From contig SCPY01000258.1 of assembly GCA_004299495.1 (NCBI GenBank), forward strand, positions 1 through 20,959: 20,959 nt of DNA. Reading direction: 5' to 3'. Numbering within the stretch: the first letter of the stretch is position 1; each line of letters starts with the position of its first letter. A model generated the notes under the pieces. That model saw only the letters and a program-made list of their open reading frames with translations, was not told the DNA's origin and searched no databases. A program made the position numbers and the translations under genes. This DNA is from a bacterium. Lineage in GTDB: Bacteria > Omnitrophota > Gorgyraeia > Gygaellales > UBA12090. Shown piece by piece: positions 6,458 through 13,602 of the stretch.

Positions 6458-8036
6458 AATCCATATGAGATTATCCGCTCTTGTATCTTTGATTCTTTCA
6501 GTTATGCTGGCCGCTCATCCGGCTTGCCTTATAGCCGAAAGCGACATCGGCGAACTGCTGGAGGATAAATCCTCCGTAAAGATTACTATGGATCTGCAGG
6601 ATGTATCCCTAAGGGACGCGCTGAAGATGCTTTCGGTGCAGTCAGGTACCAATTTCATCGCCTCGGAGGCGGTGGCTGACCGAAAGCTTACACTCTATCT
6701 GGATAATGTGCCGCTTAGGGATGCCATGGATAAAATATTTAAGGTGAACAATCTCACTTATGAATTGGATGTGGAGAGCAATATCTTTACCGTTAGGGAC
6801 TGGGGCAAGCCATCTCTAGATTTGGAGACGCGGATTTATTTTCTGAAATATACCCGGGTTACTAATTCCCGGCTCAATGAAGGGATTTCCTTAGGCAGTT
6901 CATCGTCAAGCTCATCCGGCAGTGCGAGCAGTGCGAGCAGTGCAGCAAGCAGCACCGGTAGTATGGGTTCTTCCGAAGGCTCAAGCGCAAGCTCCGCCAC
7001 TGCAAACGGCCTAAAGGATACGCTGGCTACCGTGCTCAGCGAATATGGCAAGCTCATTGAGGACCCGGCAACAAATAGTATCATTGTTACGGATATGCTC
7101 AGCAAGTTTCCGGTTATTGAACAGCTTATAGCCAAGTTGGATGTGCCTATACCTCAGGTAATGATTGAAGTGGAAATCCTGGATGTGGATAAATCCGAGG
7201 TAGACAAGTTAGGGTTTAAATACTCTGATACCAGTATGCTGACATATACAGGGCCAAATTTCGGCGCTACTTTTCCTCTTTCAACCGGAAGCCTTCTTTT
7301 TAATGGGCTAATGGGCAAAGCGGGAAATGCCTCCTGGAATATGAACGGGCTTAGCTTTGCCATGAATTTCCTGGCCACGCGCACGAGTACAAAATTTTTA
7401 GCCCGGCCGAGGCTGTTTATGTTAAATAACGAGACTGCCCAACTGAAGTTGAGCTCGGATGAAGTTGTTGGTTCGTCATCGGTTACTGTAAGCTCTGAGG
7501 GCAGCTCTACAACTACTGTTGAGGCTGAAAGGGCAGAGACAGGTGTAATCTTAGGGGTGACTCCCCAGATCAGTATGGCTACAGGGGAAATAACAATGGT
7601 CCTGCAACCAATAGTCAGGGAGGCGGTGAAATCAGCCATAACATTGGGCACTCAAGAAGTAAGGGATGTTGAAGAGCGAAGCGTTAAATCTACAGTCAGG
7701 GTAAAAGACGGAGAAACGGTAATTATCGGAGGATTAATCCGCAATAAAGATATCCTTGGAAAGACTAGAGTTCCTCTTTTGGGCGAAATCCCGATTCTTG
7801 GCATGTTATTTCGCCATAAATCAACAGAGGGGACCAGAGCCCGCGAGATTCTGGTATTTATTACCCCGAAGATTATTAAGGGATCCGCGCCATCAGCAAG
7901 AGGCAGGTTGCCGGCGGACCATAAGCGCCTTAGCGAACGCAAGCAGGATGAGTATATCGGGCCTTCTGTCGGCCTCGCCGCGGGCCCTCAGCGCAGCGAA
8001 ATCATGTCCCAGGCCCTAAAGGCATACGAAAGATAA
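6444..8036 (+). CDS. pilQ: Outer-membrane secretin (PilQ/GspD family)
   Basis: 530 residues with a signal peptide (about 8-31, cleavage near LIA-ES). Residues 40-110 form the secretin N-terminal domains (VSLRDALKMLSVQSGTNF; VPLRDAMDKIFKVNNL). A Ser/Ala/Gly-rich loop at about 148-187 interrupts the N3-type domain, which resumes with DPATNSIIVTDM and ends in VPIPQVMIEVEILDV. The beta-barrel secretin domain fills about 240-485, with the family signatures GETVIIGGLIRN, PLLGEIPILGMLFRHK and EILVFITPKII. It forms the outer-membrane ring for pilus or protein exit. AAGGAGG at 6431-6437 supports the ATG. The upstream M-N-O-P order favours PilQ, but it is short for PilQ and no AMIN domain was recognised, so GspD-like function is possible. 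Confidence 0.92.
   Translation: MFYSKIHMRLSALVSLILSVMLAAHPACLIAESDIGELLEDKSSVKITMDLQDVSLRDALKMLSVQSGTNFIASEAVADRKLTLYLDNVPLRDAMDKIFKVNNLTYELDVESNIFTVRDWGKPSLDLETRIYFLKYTRVTNSRLNEGISLGSSSSSSSGSASSASSAASSTGSMGSSEGSSASSATANGLKDTLATVLSEYGKLIEDPATNSIIVTDMLSKFPVIEQLIAKLDVPIPQVMIEVEILDVDKSEVDKLGFKYSDTSMLTYTGPNFGATFPLSTGSLLFNGLMGKAGNASWNMNGLSFAMNFLATRTSTKFLARPRLFMLNNETAQLKLSSDEVVGSSSVTVSSEGSSTTTVEAERAETGVILGVTPQISMATGEITMVLQPIVREAVKSAITLGTQEVRDVEERSVKSTVRVKDGETVIIGGLIRNKDILGKTRVPLLGEIPILGMLFRHKSTEGTRAREILVFITPKIIKGSAPSARGRLPADHKRLSERKQDEYIGPSVGLAAGPQRSEIMSQALKAYER
6919..6945 (+). repeat. 9-bp tandem repeat in the secretin Ser-rich loop
   Basis: GCAGTGCGA repeats at 6919-6927 and 6928-6936, followed by a near copy at 6937-6945. 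It lies in the Ser/Ala-rich loop, in a multiple of three bases, so copy-number change would lengthen or shorten the loop without a frameshift. Confidence 0.6.
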
Positions 8037-8049
8037 AATAAACAAAAAA

Positions 8050-9771
8050 GTGACAAATCCGGTTTATTTTAAGTTAGGCGAAATGCTCATCAAGGAAGGG
8101 TTAATTAGCCCTGACCAGCTAGAAAGGGCGATTTTAGTCCAGAAGAAAGAGGGTGGTCGTGTAGGCGAAATCCTCATTAAGCTTGAAATAGTCAAGGAGT
8201 CTGACCTGGCCTATGTGCTGGGTAAGCAGCTGCATATTCCCTATACTTCGGCTAAAAGCGGTTCTCTTGTGCCGGCAGAGGATCAGGGATTGATGGAGCT
8301 AATACCTAAAGATTTCGCTATAAAGAATATAATCCTGCCTCTTTCCCGTAATATTAACTCCCTTACCTGCGCTATCTTTGACCCGCTGGACCTTACCCTC
8401 CTTGACAACTTAAGAAAAATGACAAATTGTGAAATTATTCCGGTGATTGCCACTAAAACCGATATTCTTGACGCGGCCAAGGCCTTTTACGGCAGGTCGG
8501 ACTTGTTAAAGAACGCGGTAGAACAGTCTTACGGCGTTAAGGATATGACCATTGAAAGTGATGCGGATGCCAAGATAGATACTTCCCTTAGTATGGACCG
8601 GCTGGTGGCTATCGCGGAAGAGGCTCCGGTGATTAAGCTGGTAGAGTTAATTATCCGCCAGGCGATTGATGAGAAGGCCTCAGACATCCATGTAGAGCCT
8701 TATCGCAATAAAATCCGCTTGCGCTACCGCGTTGACGGAAAACTTTATGATATCCCTCCTCCGGCAAAACACCTGCACGTAGCCATTATCTCGCGAATAA
8801 AGATTCTGGCAAAATTAGACATCGCCGAGAAACGCCTCCCCCAGGACGGGGCCTTTATGGTGCGTATGGAGGACAGGACCATTGACTTGCGCGTATCCGT
8901 AATCCCGACAATGTATGGCGAGAAGGTGGTAATGCGTATTCTTGACCGTTCTCTGGTGGCTTTAGATTTTTCTTCTCTTGGCTTTGAGCCAAAGCAATTG
9001 GAGCAGTTTCGTAAGGCCATCACCTCTCCCTATGGTCTGGTTTTATTAACCGGGCCGACCGGTTCAGGAAAAACCACTACTCTTTACGCGGCGCTAAATG
9101 AGATAAAAAATCCCTCTATAAATATTGTTACAGTAGAGGATCCGGTGGAATACCGCATGGATGGCATTAATCAGGTCCAGGTAAAGCCGGAGATAGGGCT
9201 TACCTTTGCTCTTGCCTTGCGCGCCTTTTTAAGGCAGGACCCGGATGTAATATTAGTGGGCGAGACCAGGGATTTGGAGACCGCGGAGATTTGTATCCGC
9301 TCCGCCCTTACCGGACACCTTGTGCTTTCCACACTGCATACTAATGACGCGCCTTCCGCGGTTACCCGGCTTATTGACATCGGCATTGAGCCGTATCTTT
9401 TGATGCCTTCGCTATTGCTGGTGGTGGCTCAGCGGCTTATCCGCCTGCTTTGCCAGTACTGCAAGGAGGCTTATGAGCCGGGCAAGGAACATCTCGCGGG
9501 CTTAAACGTGGGCACTGAGCTTTTGTACCGGGCAAAGGGATGCAGTAAATGCAACCATATCGGTTATAAGGGCAGGATGCCTATTGTGGAGATGATGGTG
9601 GTAGATAGCAAAATCCGGGAGTTAATCGGGAGGAGGGTTTCGTTTCAAGAATTGCGCAAGGCGGCGGTAGAGGCAGGCATGGAAACATTGCCCCAGAGCG
9701 GAATGAGGAAGGCGGAAAAGGGCTTAACCTCAATAGAAGAAGTCATATCTGTCACTATGGGGATGGATTAA
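8050..9771 (+). CDS. pilB: Pilus/secretion assembly ATPase PilB/GspE
   Basis: 573 residues. An N-terminal MshEN-type domain (about 1-135; LGEMLIKEGLISPDQLERAI) is followed by the N2 region (SDIHVEPY, RYRVDGKL) and the ATPase core. Walker A is GPTGSGKT (335-342), the catalytic-glutamate region is VEDPVEYR, Walker B is DVILVGETRD (from 399), and the His box is TLHTNDAPSAV. Four cysteines, C468, C471, C498 and C501, form the zinc site typical of assembly ATPases rather than PilT. It powers pilin polymerisation from the cytoplasmic side. The GTG at 8050 is the first start and keeps the conserved LGEML; no ribosome site is visible, and an ATG at 8083 is the alternative. Confidence 0.94.
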   Translation: MTNPVYFKLGEMLIKEGLISPDQLERAILVQKKEGGRVGEILIKLEIVKESDLAYVLGKQLHIPYTSAKSGSLVPAEDQGLMELIPKDFAIKNIILPLSRNINSLTCAIFDPLDLTLLDNLRKMTNCEIIPVIATKTDILDAAKAFYGRSDLLKNAVEQSYGVKDMTIESDADAKIDTSLSMDRLVAIAEEAPVIKLVELIIRQAIDEKASDIHVEPYRNKIRLRYRVDGKLYDIPPPAKHLHVAIISRIKILAKLDIAEKRLPQDGAFMVRMEDRTIDLRVSVIPTMYGEKVVMRILDRSLVALDFSSLGFEPKQLEQFRKAITSPYGLVLLTGPTGSGKTTTLYAALNEIKNPSINIVTVEDPVEYRMDGINQVQVKPEIGLTFALALRAFLRQDPDVILVGETRDLETAEICIRSALTGHLVLSTLHTNDAPSAVTRLIDIGIEPYLLMPSLLLVVAQRLIRLLCQYCKEAYEPGKEHLAGLNVGTELLYRAKGCSKCNHIGYKGRMPIVEMMVVDSKIRELIGRRVSFQELRKAAVEAGMETLPQSGMRKAEKGLTSIEEVISVTMGMD

Positions 9772-9773
9772 TT

Positions 9774-11018
9774 ATGAAGAAATTTATTTTTACCGCCCGT
9801 GACCAGCAGGGAAAGATGATTGCCGGAGGAGAAGAGGCGGAAAACGCGGATGCCCTGGTGAGCCGCCTGCAGCTGCGGGGCCTCCTGGTTACCAACATCA
9901 AGGCTCAGTCAGAAACAGAGTCGCCGGCTTTGTCCAAATCCAAACTGGCTTCCGGCGCGCACAAATTCAGCCATCATAGAGTAAAAGAGGAAGATTTGTG
10001 CCTTTTTGGCCGGCAATTGGCTACGGCTATCGGTTCCGGCGTTCCTTTACTAAAGAGTTTGGATATTATTACCCGTCAGGCGGCCTCCAAAAGATTATTT
10101 GATGTCCTTAATCTCGTCATTCACGATGTTGAATCAGGCTTAAGTTTCCGCGATGCCCTTGCTAAGCATCCACAGGCTTTTTCCAGCCTCTGGGTGAACC
10201 TGGTGGAGACCGGAGAGGCATCGGGCAACCTTCCGCTGGTTTTAGAAAGATTAGTCGTTTACTTAGAAGCCCGCGCCGCATTTAAGCGAAAGATTTTTTC
10301 TGCTCTTATTTATCCGATAGTGCTTACCTTGGTTGCGTTCGGGGCAATTATTATCTTCCTTACCGTAATCGTGCCAAAATTCGTTACTATCTTTGAGGGA
10401 TTTAGACAGAAACTGCCTGCCCCTACTGTAATATTAATCTCTGTAAGTAATTTATTAACCAAAAACTTCTTCTTTATTTTTATCATTTTTTGTGGTATAC
10501 TTTATTTACTTAAGTATTACGCGCGGTCAAAGCCAGGCAAGGCCCGGCTTGACCGGTTTGTCTTGAGCGCGCCGGTAGTAAAAGAGTTCTTTCGCCTAAG
10601 CGAAATTGAGAAGTTTTCCTCAGGGATGAGCACTCTCTTAGAGTCAGGGGTGCCGATATTATTTTCCCTGGAAATTGCCGAGCGCTCCTCTAGTAATGGT
10701 GTGGTGCAGGATATTATCAGGAGCGTTAAGGAAAGCGTCAGGGAGGGTAAGCCTCTGGTTGGTCCAATGGAGGAAAGCGGGTTCTTTCCGCCGATGATTA
10801 CCCAGATGGTTAATATCGGCGAGGAAATCGGAGAGTTAGATAAGATGTTTAAAAAAATCTCCGCCTTCTACTCTGAGATGCTTGAAACTAAGATTACCCG
10901 GCTTACGATGCTCTTTGAGCCGATAATGATTGTCTTTATGGGCGTAGTAATCGGGGGAATGGTTATTTCAATGTTTATTCCCATATTCAGTATTGCCAAT
11001 ATAGGAGGGGGGGGGTGA
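9774..11018 (+). CDS. pilC: Inner-membrane platform protein PilC/GspF
   Basis: 414 residues. A short N-terminal domain is followed by two T2SSF domains (about 75-200 and 275-400), each rich in the family pattern (FGRQLATAIGSGVPLLKSLDI; FSSGMSTLLESGVPILFSLEI). Membrane helices lie near 175-205, 225-245 and 380-405. The motif NLVETGEASGNLP and its second copy NIGEEIGELDKMF are diagnostic. It is the polytopic base on which the ATPase drives pilin assembly. It lies 2 bases after pilB. The last codons run into nine G residues at 11007-11015 just before TGA. Confidence 0.94.
   Translation: MKKFIFTARDQQGKMIAGGEEAENADALVSRLQLRGLLVTNIKAQSETESPALSKSKLASGAHKFSHHRVKEEDLCLFGRQLATAIGSGVPLLKSLDIITRQAASKRLFDVLNLVIHDVESGLSFRDALAKHPQAFSSLWVNLVETGEASGNLPLVLERLVVYLEARAAFKRKIFSALIYPIVLTLVAFGAIIIFLTVIVPKFVTIFEGFRQKLPAPTVILISVSNLLTKNFFFIFIIFCGILYLLKYYARSKPGKARLDRFVLSAPVVKEFFRLSEIEKFSSGMSTLLESGVPILFSLEIAERSSSNGVVQDIIRSVKESVREGKPLVGPMEESGFFPPMITQMVNIGEEIGELDKMFKKISAFYSEMLETKITRLTMLFEPIMIVFMGVVIGGMVISMFIPIFSIANIGGGG
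11007..11015 (+). repeat. Nine-G homopolymer at the end of pilC
   Basis: G9 occupies the last glycine codons of pilC. Loss of one G would extend the protein through GEKGRAKK to TAA; gain of one would extend it to the TGA at 11045. Either change alters only the tail. Confidence 0.7.
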
Positions 11019-11082
11019 GAAAGGCAGAGCTAAGAAATAAGAAATGATAACTAAATTATTGCCGACCAAGAAAGGGGGAGAA

Positions 11083-11484
11083 ATGAATACAACACAGAAC
11101 GTAAAAGGCTTCACTTTAATTGAAATTATCGTGGTTATGATAATTGTGGGAATATTGGCTACCTTGGGGCTTACTCAGTACGCCAGAATGGCAGAGAAAG
11201 GCCGTACTGCTGAGGCAAAGTCTATATTGGGCACAATCCGTTCCGCCCAAAATGCTAAGCAGTTAGAAACAGGCAGTTACTCCGATATGGCGAATTTGTC
11301 TGTTTCAGTACCGGCTGCTTGCCAGGCTGATTATTACTTTTCTTACAACACATCTGCCACAGATGGAAGCGCTTCAGCAAGCCGGTGCACGAGCGGCGGA
11401 AAACAGCCGCAGGGGCCGAGCGGTGGCTATTTCATTAACATTACCCAAGCTGGTGCCTGGTCAGGCACTGCAGGTTATTTTTAA
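11083..11484 (+). CDS. Type IV pilin-like protein (first of three)
   Basis: 133 residues with leader MNTTQNVKG and then the mature N-terminus FTLIEIIVVMIIVGILATLG, the class III prepilin signal with Gly at -1, Phe at +1 and Glu at +5. The ATG at 11083 follows AAGGGGG (11072-11078). The earlier in-frame ATG at 11044 has no ribosome site and would add 13 residues with no role. After the helix, RTAEAKSILGTIRSAQNAK is the amphipathic continuation, and a small beta domain follows with two cysteines. Size and place make it a major pilin or GspG-like pseudopilin. It closely resembles the next gene in its first 60 residues, suggesting tandem duplication. Confidence 0.88.
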   Translation: MNTTQNVKGFTLIEIIVVMIIVGILATLGLTQYARMAEKGRTAEAKSILGTIRSAQNAKQLETGSYSDMANLSVSVPAACQADYYFSYNTSATDGSASASRCTSGGKQPQGPSGGYFINITQAGAWSGTAGYF

Positions 11485-11503
11485 AAATAACCTTTGAGAC
11501 ACT

Positions 11504-11911
11504 ATGAGAGGGTTTACTCTCTTAGAGTTAATGGTAGTTTTAATTATCGTAGGAATATTAGCAACGCTGGGTGCGTCGCGATATGGCAGGACCGTTGAGC
11601 GCTCCCGGCAGGCAGAGGCAATTTCTGCTCTGGGGACGCTTCGTGGCGCGCAGTTAAGGTTTGCCGCGGAAAATAACGGTAATTGCACAAGTGTCATAAC
11701 AGACCTGGATGTTGATGTTGCCGCGCCTAAATATTTTACCTATAGCATACCGGTAACTCCTTTATGCAACGACGCTGATTTTACTACCGCAATAGCTCGC
11801 GCGACTAGGAATGGCGTTCAGCAAACAGCAGGGGATCCAAGCTATAATATAACAGTCGCAGAGAATGGTGATTTAATTTGCCCTACAGGCGATTGCGCCG
11901 GAGGACCGTAA
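11504..11911 (+). CDS. Type IV pilin-like protein (second of three), very short leader
   Basis: 135 residues. The sequence begins MRG and then FTLLELMVVLIIVGILATLG, so the leader before the cleavage site is only three residues. An in-frame TGA at 11495-11497 and the lack of another start codon fix the ATG at 11504. The ribosome site is weak (TTGAG). The helix continues as RQAEAISALGTLRGAQLRF, parallel to the first pilin, and the globular part has four cysteines (CTS, LCND, LICPTGDC). It lies 19 bases after the first pilin gene and is followed by a strong hairpin. Confidence 0.87.
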   Translation: MRGFTLLELMVVLIIVGILATLGASRYGRTVERSRQAEAISALGTLRGAQLRFAAENNGNCTSVITDLDVDVAAPKYFTYSIPVTPLCNDADFTTAIARATRNGVQQTAGDPSYNITVAENGDLICPTGDCAGGP

Positions 11912-11932
11912 GTAACTTTATTTGCGAAGGAA

Positions 11933-11972
11933 CAAGGCTGAGCCTCATTAGCAATAATGAGGCTCAGCCTTG
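11933..11972 (+). promoter_or_regulatory. 18-bp perfect stem-loop with GCAA loop between pilin genes
   Basis: CAAGGCTGAGCCTCATTA (11933-11950) is the exact reverse complement of 11955-11972; the four bases between, GCAA, form a GNRA tetraloop. No run of T follows, so it is not a standard rho-independent terminator. It lies after the second pilin stop and ends 8 bases before the start of the third pilin. It could protect the upstream pilin mRNA from 3' exonucleases, mark a processing site or damp translation of the third gene. Confidence 0.8.
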
Positions 11973-11980
11973 AAAGAGAA

Positions 11981-12385
11981 ATGGAAAGAATAAGGATATC
12001 TATTGCCGGGTTCAGTCTGATGGAATTATTGGTAGTCTTAATTATTGTGGGCATTCTGGCGGCTTTGGCTATCCCTAACTACACAAGGACGAGAGAAAGG
12101 GCAATAGATAAGGAGGCGCAGACCGTCTTAAGCCTTGTACAGGCCGCAGAGAGGATGTATAGGTTAAAATCTTCAACATATTATGGCTCGGCTGTTTTAA
12201 GCGATATCAACGACAACTTAAAACTAAATTTAGCTCCTCAGAGATGGAACTATAGTATTCCGGCTGCTGATCCCGCTGGTTTTACCGCTCAAGCTGTAAG
12301 AATTGGTGGCACGAGAACCTGGCAGATTGATCAGGATGACCCGGCGGCGTCGTGCACCACAGGACCGGATTGTCCTCCTCCTTAA
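11981..12385 (+). CDS. Type IV pilin-like protein (third of three)
   Basis: 134 residues with leader MERIRISIAG and then FSLMELLVVLIIVGILAALAIPNY, with Glu at +5 and the common AIPNY ending of the pilin helix. The ATG at 11981 is preferred to the one at 11957 because the latter is buried in the right arm of the hairpin at 11933-11972, and the nearer start gives a normal leader length. The globular part is short, ending in a two-cysteine loop (SCTTGPDC), a C-terminal disulfide pattern usual for pilins. It is part of the tandem pilin set and is more diverged than the first two. Confidence 0.85.
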   Translation: MERIRISIAGFSLMELLVVLIIVGILAALAIPNYTRTRERAIDKEAQTVLSLVQAAERMYRLKSSTYYGSAVLSDINDNLKLNLAPQRWNYSIPAADPAGFTAQAVRIGGTRTWQIDQDDPAASCTTGPDCPPP

Positions 12386-12401
12386 AAAGATAAGACGATT
12401 G

Positions 12402-12821
12402 ATGCGCAGTGCCAAAGGGTTTACTCTTATCGAGGTAGTTGTTTCGGTAGTGATTGTGGCGACCACTGCCGCGGGTATCTTTGCCAGCTTTATCGCGGCC
12501 CAGAACTACGTGTCCCGATCAAGAGGGCGGGTAAGCACCTCTAATTCCATACGCCAGCAAATTGAGTCCCTGAAGGCTGACGTAGTGCAGCAGGAAGCGA
12601 GTAATTGGGGTGCTCCAAACTTAAACATTACCGATACGGATAACGACGATTGCGCTGATACAGATGATTGGACTGGGTGGGTAAATGCGAGCGGCACTTT
12701 TGGGGGCCCTCCTCTATATGGCAAGTTTCGCCGCTGCGTTTCTCCGGCAGGAACAGGTCCTGTAGCGGGACAATACCGCGAGGTACAGACTCAGTTAAAT
12801 TGGATCGAGCCGGGAACATAA
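12402..12821 (+). CDS. PilV/GspI-like minor pilin
   Basis: 139 residues with leader MRSAKG and then FTLIEVVVSVVIVATTAAGIFASF; Glu at +5 and the VVVSVVIV pattern are usual for PilV/GspI minor pilins. The reading frame runs further upstream inside the third pilin gene, but that part has no coding sense. The ATG at 12402 gives the proper leader. The helix is followed by SNSIRQQIESLKADV and a globular part with two cysteines. Such minor pilins join PilW and PilX in a tip complex that primes assembly. Confidence 0.78.
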   Translation: MRSAKGFTLIEVVVSVVIVATTAAGIFASFIAAQNYVSRSRGRVSTSNSIRQQIESLKADVVQQEASNWGAPNLNITDTDNDDCADTDDWTGWVNASGTFGGPPLYGKFRRCVSPAGTGPVAGQYREVQTQLNWIEPGT

Positions 12822-12824
12822 AAT

Positions 12825-13427
12825 ATGGCTATCCGCTATCCGTTATCCGCTAAAAGAGGGATTACGCTTATTGAACTGCTTATTGCCATTAGTTTGGTGG
12901 GGATGATTGTGCTGGCAATTGTGGCAGTGGATGTTGCCTCGCGCAGATTCGTTAATACTTCTGATTTTGAGGCCAGGGCGCAGAATCAAATCGCGCCAAC
13001 ATTGGATATGATTGCCAAAGATGTTTCGCTGGCAATTGGTAATGTTCGTGCTGATTCAGGTATCTGTAAGGATAGCGATCCTACTCCTTGTAATATAACG
13101 ACCTCTGTAGTGTCCCAAAATATAAGATCCAGGATTGATAGAAATAGCAATCCTACTCCAGGCAATTATAGCGATGATACTTGGGTTGGCTATAGGTATA
13201 ATTCCACAGGGAGTATTATACAAAGAAGAGAGTGCGCCTCGAACACATGGGCAACTTGCCCAACCAATTGGGATACAATAGCTACTAGCATTGTCGACCC
13301 GACAAATTTTACAATATCTCTAGATGGTTCCGTGCGAATGGTTATTTCAGCGCGGCTTCCTGAAAGAGACAGTACCGCAGTTACTTTAGAGACCACTGTT
13401 TTTCCCCGCGGCAATTCCGCTAATTAA
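12825..13427 (+). CDS. PilW/GspJ-like minor pilin with repeat-derived leader
   Basis: 200 residues. The leader MAIRYPLSAKRG is followed by ITLIELLIAISLVGMIVLAI, with Glu at +5 and a profile like PilW/GspJ, the larger minor pilins. The rest is a globular domain with DMIAKDVSLAIG near the helix end and four cysteines. Most of the leader (IRYPLSA) is encoded by three TATCCGC-type units at 12830-12850, so the cleavage signal was at least partly built from a repeat. It is the last gene of the long assembly run; a tRNA promoter follows. Confidence 0.78.
   Translation: MAIRYPLSAKRGITLIELLIAISLVGMIVLAIVAVDVASRRFVNTSDFEARAQNQIAPTLDMIAKDVSLAIGNVRADSGICKDSDPTPCNITTSVVSQNIRSRIDRNSNPTPGNYSDDTWVGYRYNSTGSIIQRRECASNTWATCPTNWDTIATSIVDPTNFTISLDGSVRMVISARLPERDSTAVTLETTVFPRGNSAN
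12830..12850 (+). repeat. TATCCGC heptamer array, three units
   Basis: TATCCGC, TATCCGT and TATCCGC follow head to tail. Being 7 bases long, three units give a 7-residue peptide period read here as IRYPLSA, in the prepilin leader. Confidence 0.75.
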
Positions 13428-13445
13428 CCTTCTTCCAACTTTTGA

Positions 13446-13474
13446 TTGCAACAAATCCCATCTTGTGGTAAATT
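13446..13474 (+). promoter_or_regulatory. Predicted promoter of tRNA-Ala
   Basis: TTGCAA (13446-13451), a 17-base spacer and TAAATT (13469-13474), with TGG immediately before the -10 giving an extended -10. The start of transcription would fall about 20 bases before the tRNA. Confidence 0.55.
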
Positions 13475-13500
13475 ATTAACGCAAAAAAGCTTCTGCTCGC

Positions 13501-13572
13501 GGGGCCATAGTAGAAATGGTACAACACATCCTTCGCAAGGATGAGATCCGGGTTCAATTCCCGGTGGCTCCA
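13501..13572 (+). tRNA. tRNA-Ala, anticodon CGC
   Basis: A 72-base cloverleaf can be folded by hand. The acceptor stem is GGGGCCA with TGGCTCC, and it includes a G3-U70 pair, the classic alanine identity element. The anticodon stem CATCC/GGATG encloses loop TTCGCAA, anticodon CGC, reading alanine GCG codons. The T arm CCGGG/CCCGG encloses TTCAATT. The D arm has GTAG and CAAC with an A-A mismatch at 12-23 and retains G18 G19 and A14 A21. The variable loop has four bases. After discriminator A73 the DNA reads CTT, so CCA is not encoded and must be added. Confidence 0.93.
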
Positions 13573-13602
13573 CTTTCGCTACCGCGATTCTATAAATGTA
13601 AA

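Noticed and set aside
7154..7651. 165-codon reading frame on the - strand in the secretin
   Set aside because: It is antisense to a well-conserved secretin domain and has no recognisable protein pattern or ribosome site.
11044..11082. Earlier ATG for the first pilin
   Set aside because: No ribosome site precedes it, whereas the ATG at 11083 has one and gives a normal prepilin leader.
11957..11980. Earlier ATG for the third pilin
   Set aside because: It lies inside the right arm of the 18-bp hairpin; the ATG at 11981 gives a usual leader length.
12303..12401. Upstream extension of the PilV-like frame
   Set aside because: It overlaps the end of the third pilin in another frame and has no prepilin sense; the leader MRSAKG starts at 12402.
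13516..13602. Longer start of the MEMO1-AMMECR1 reading frame
   Set aside because: It runs through the tRNA-Ala gene, and the peptide it adds has no family match; the ATG at 13603 is used.
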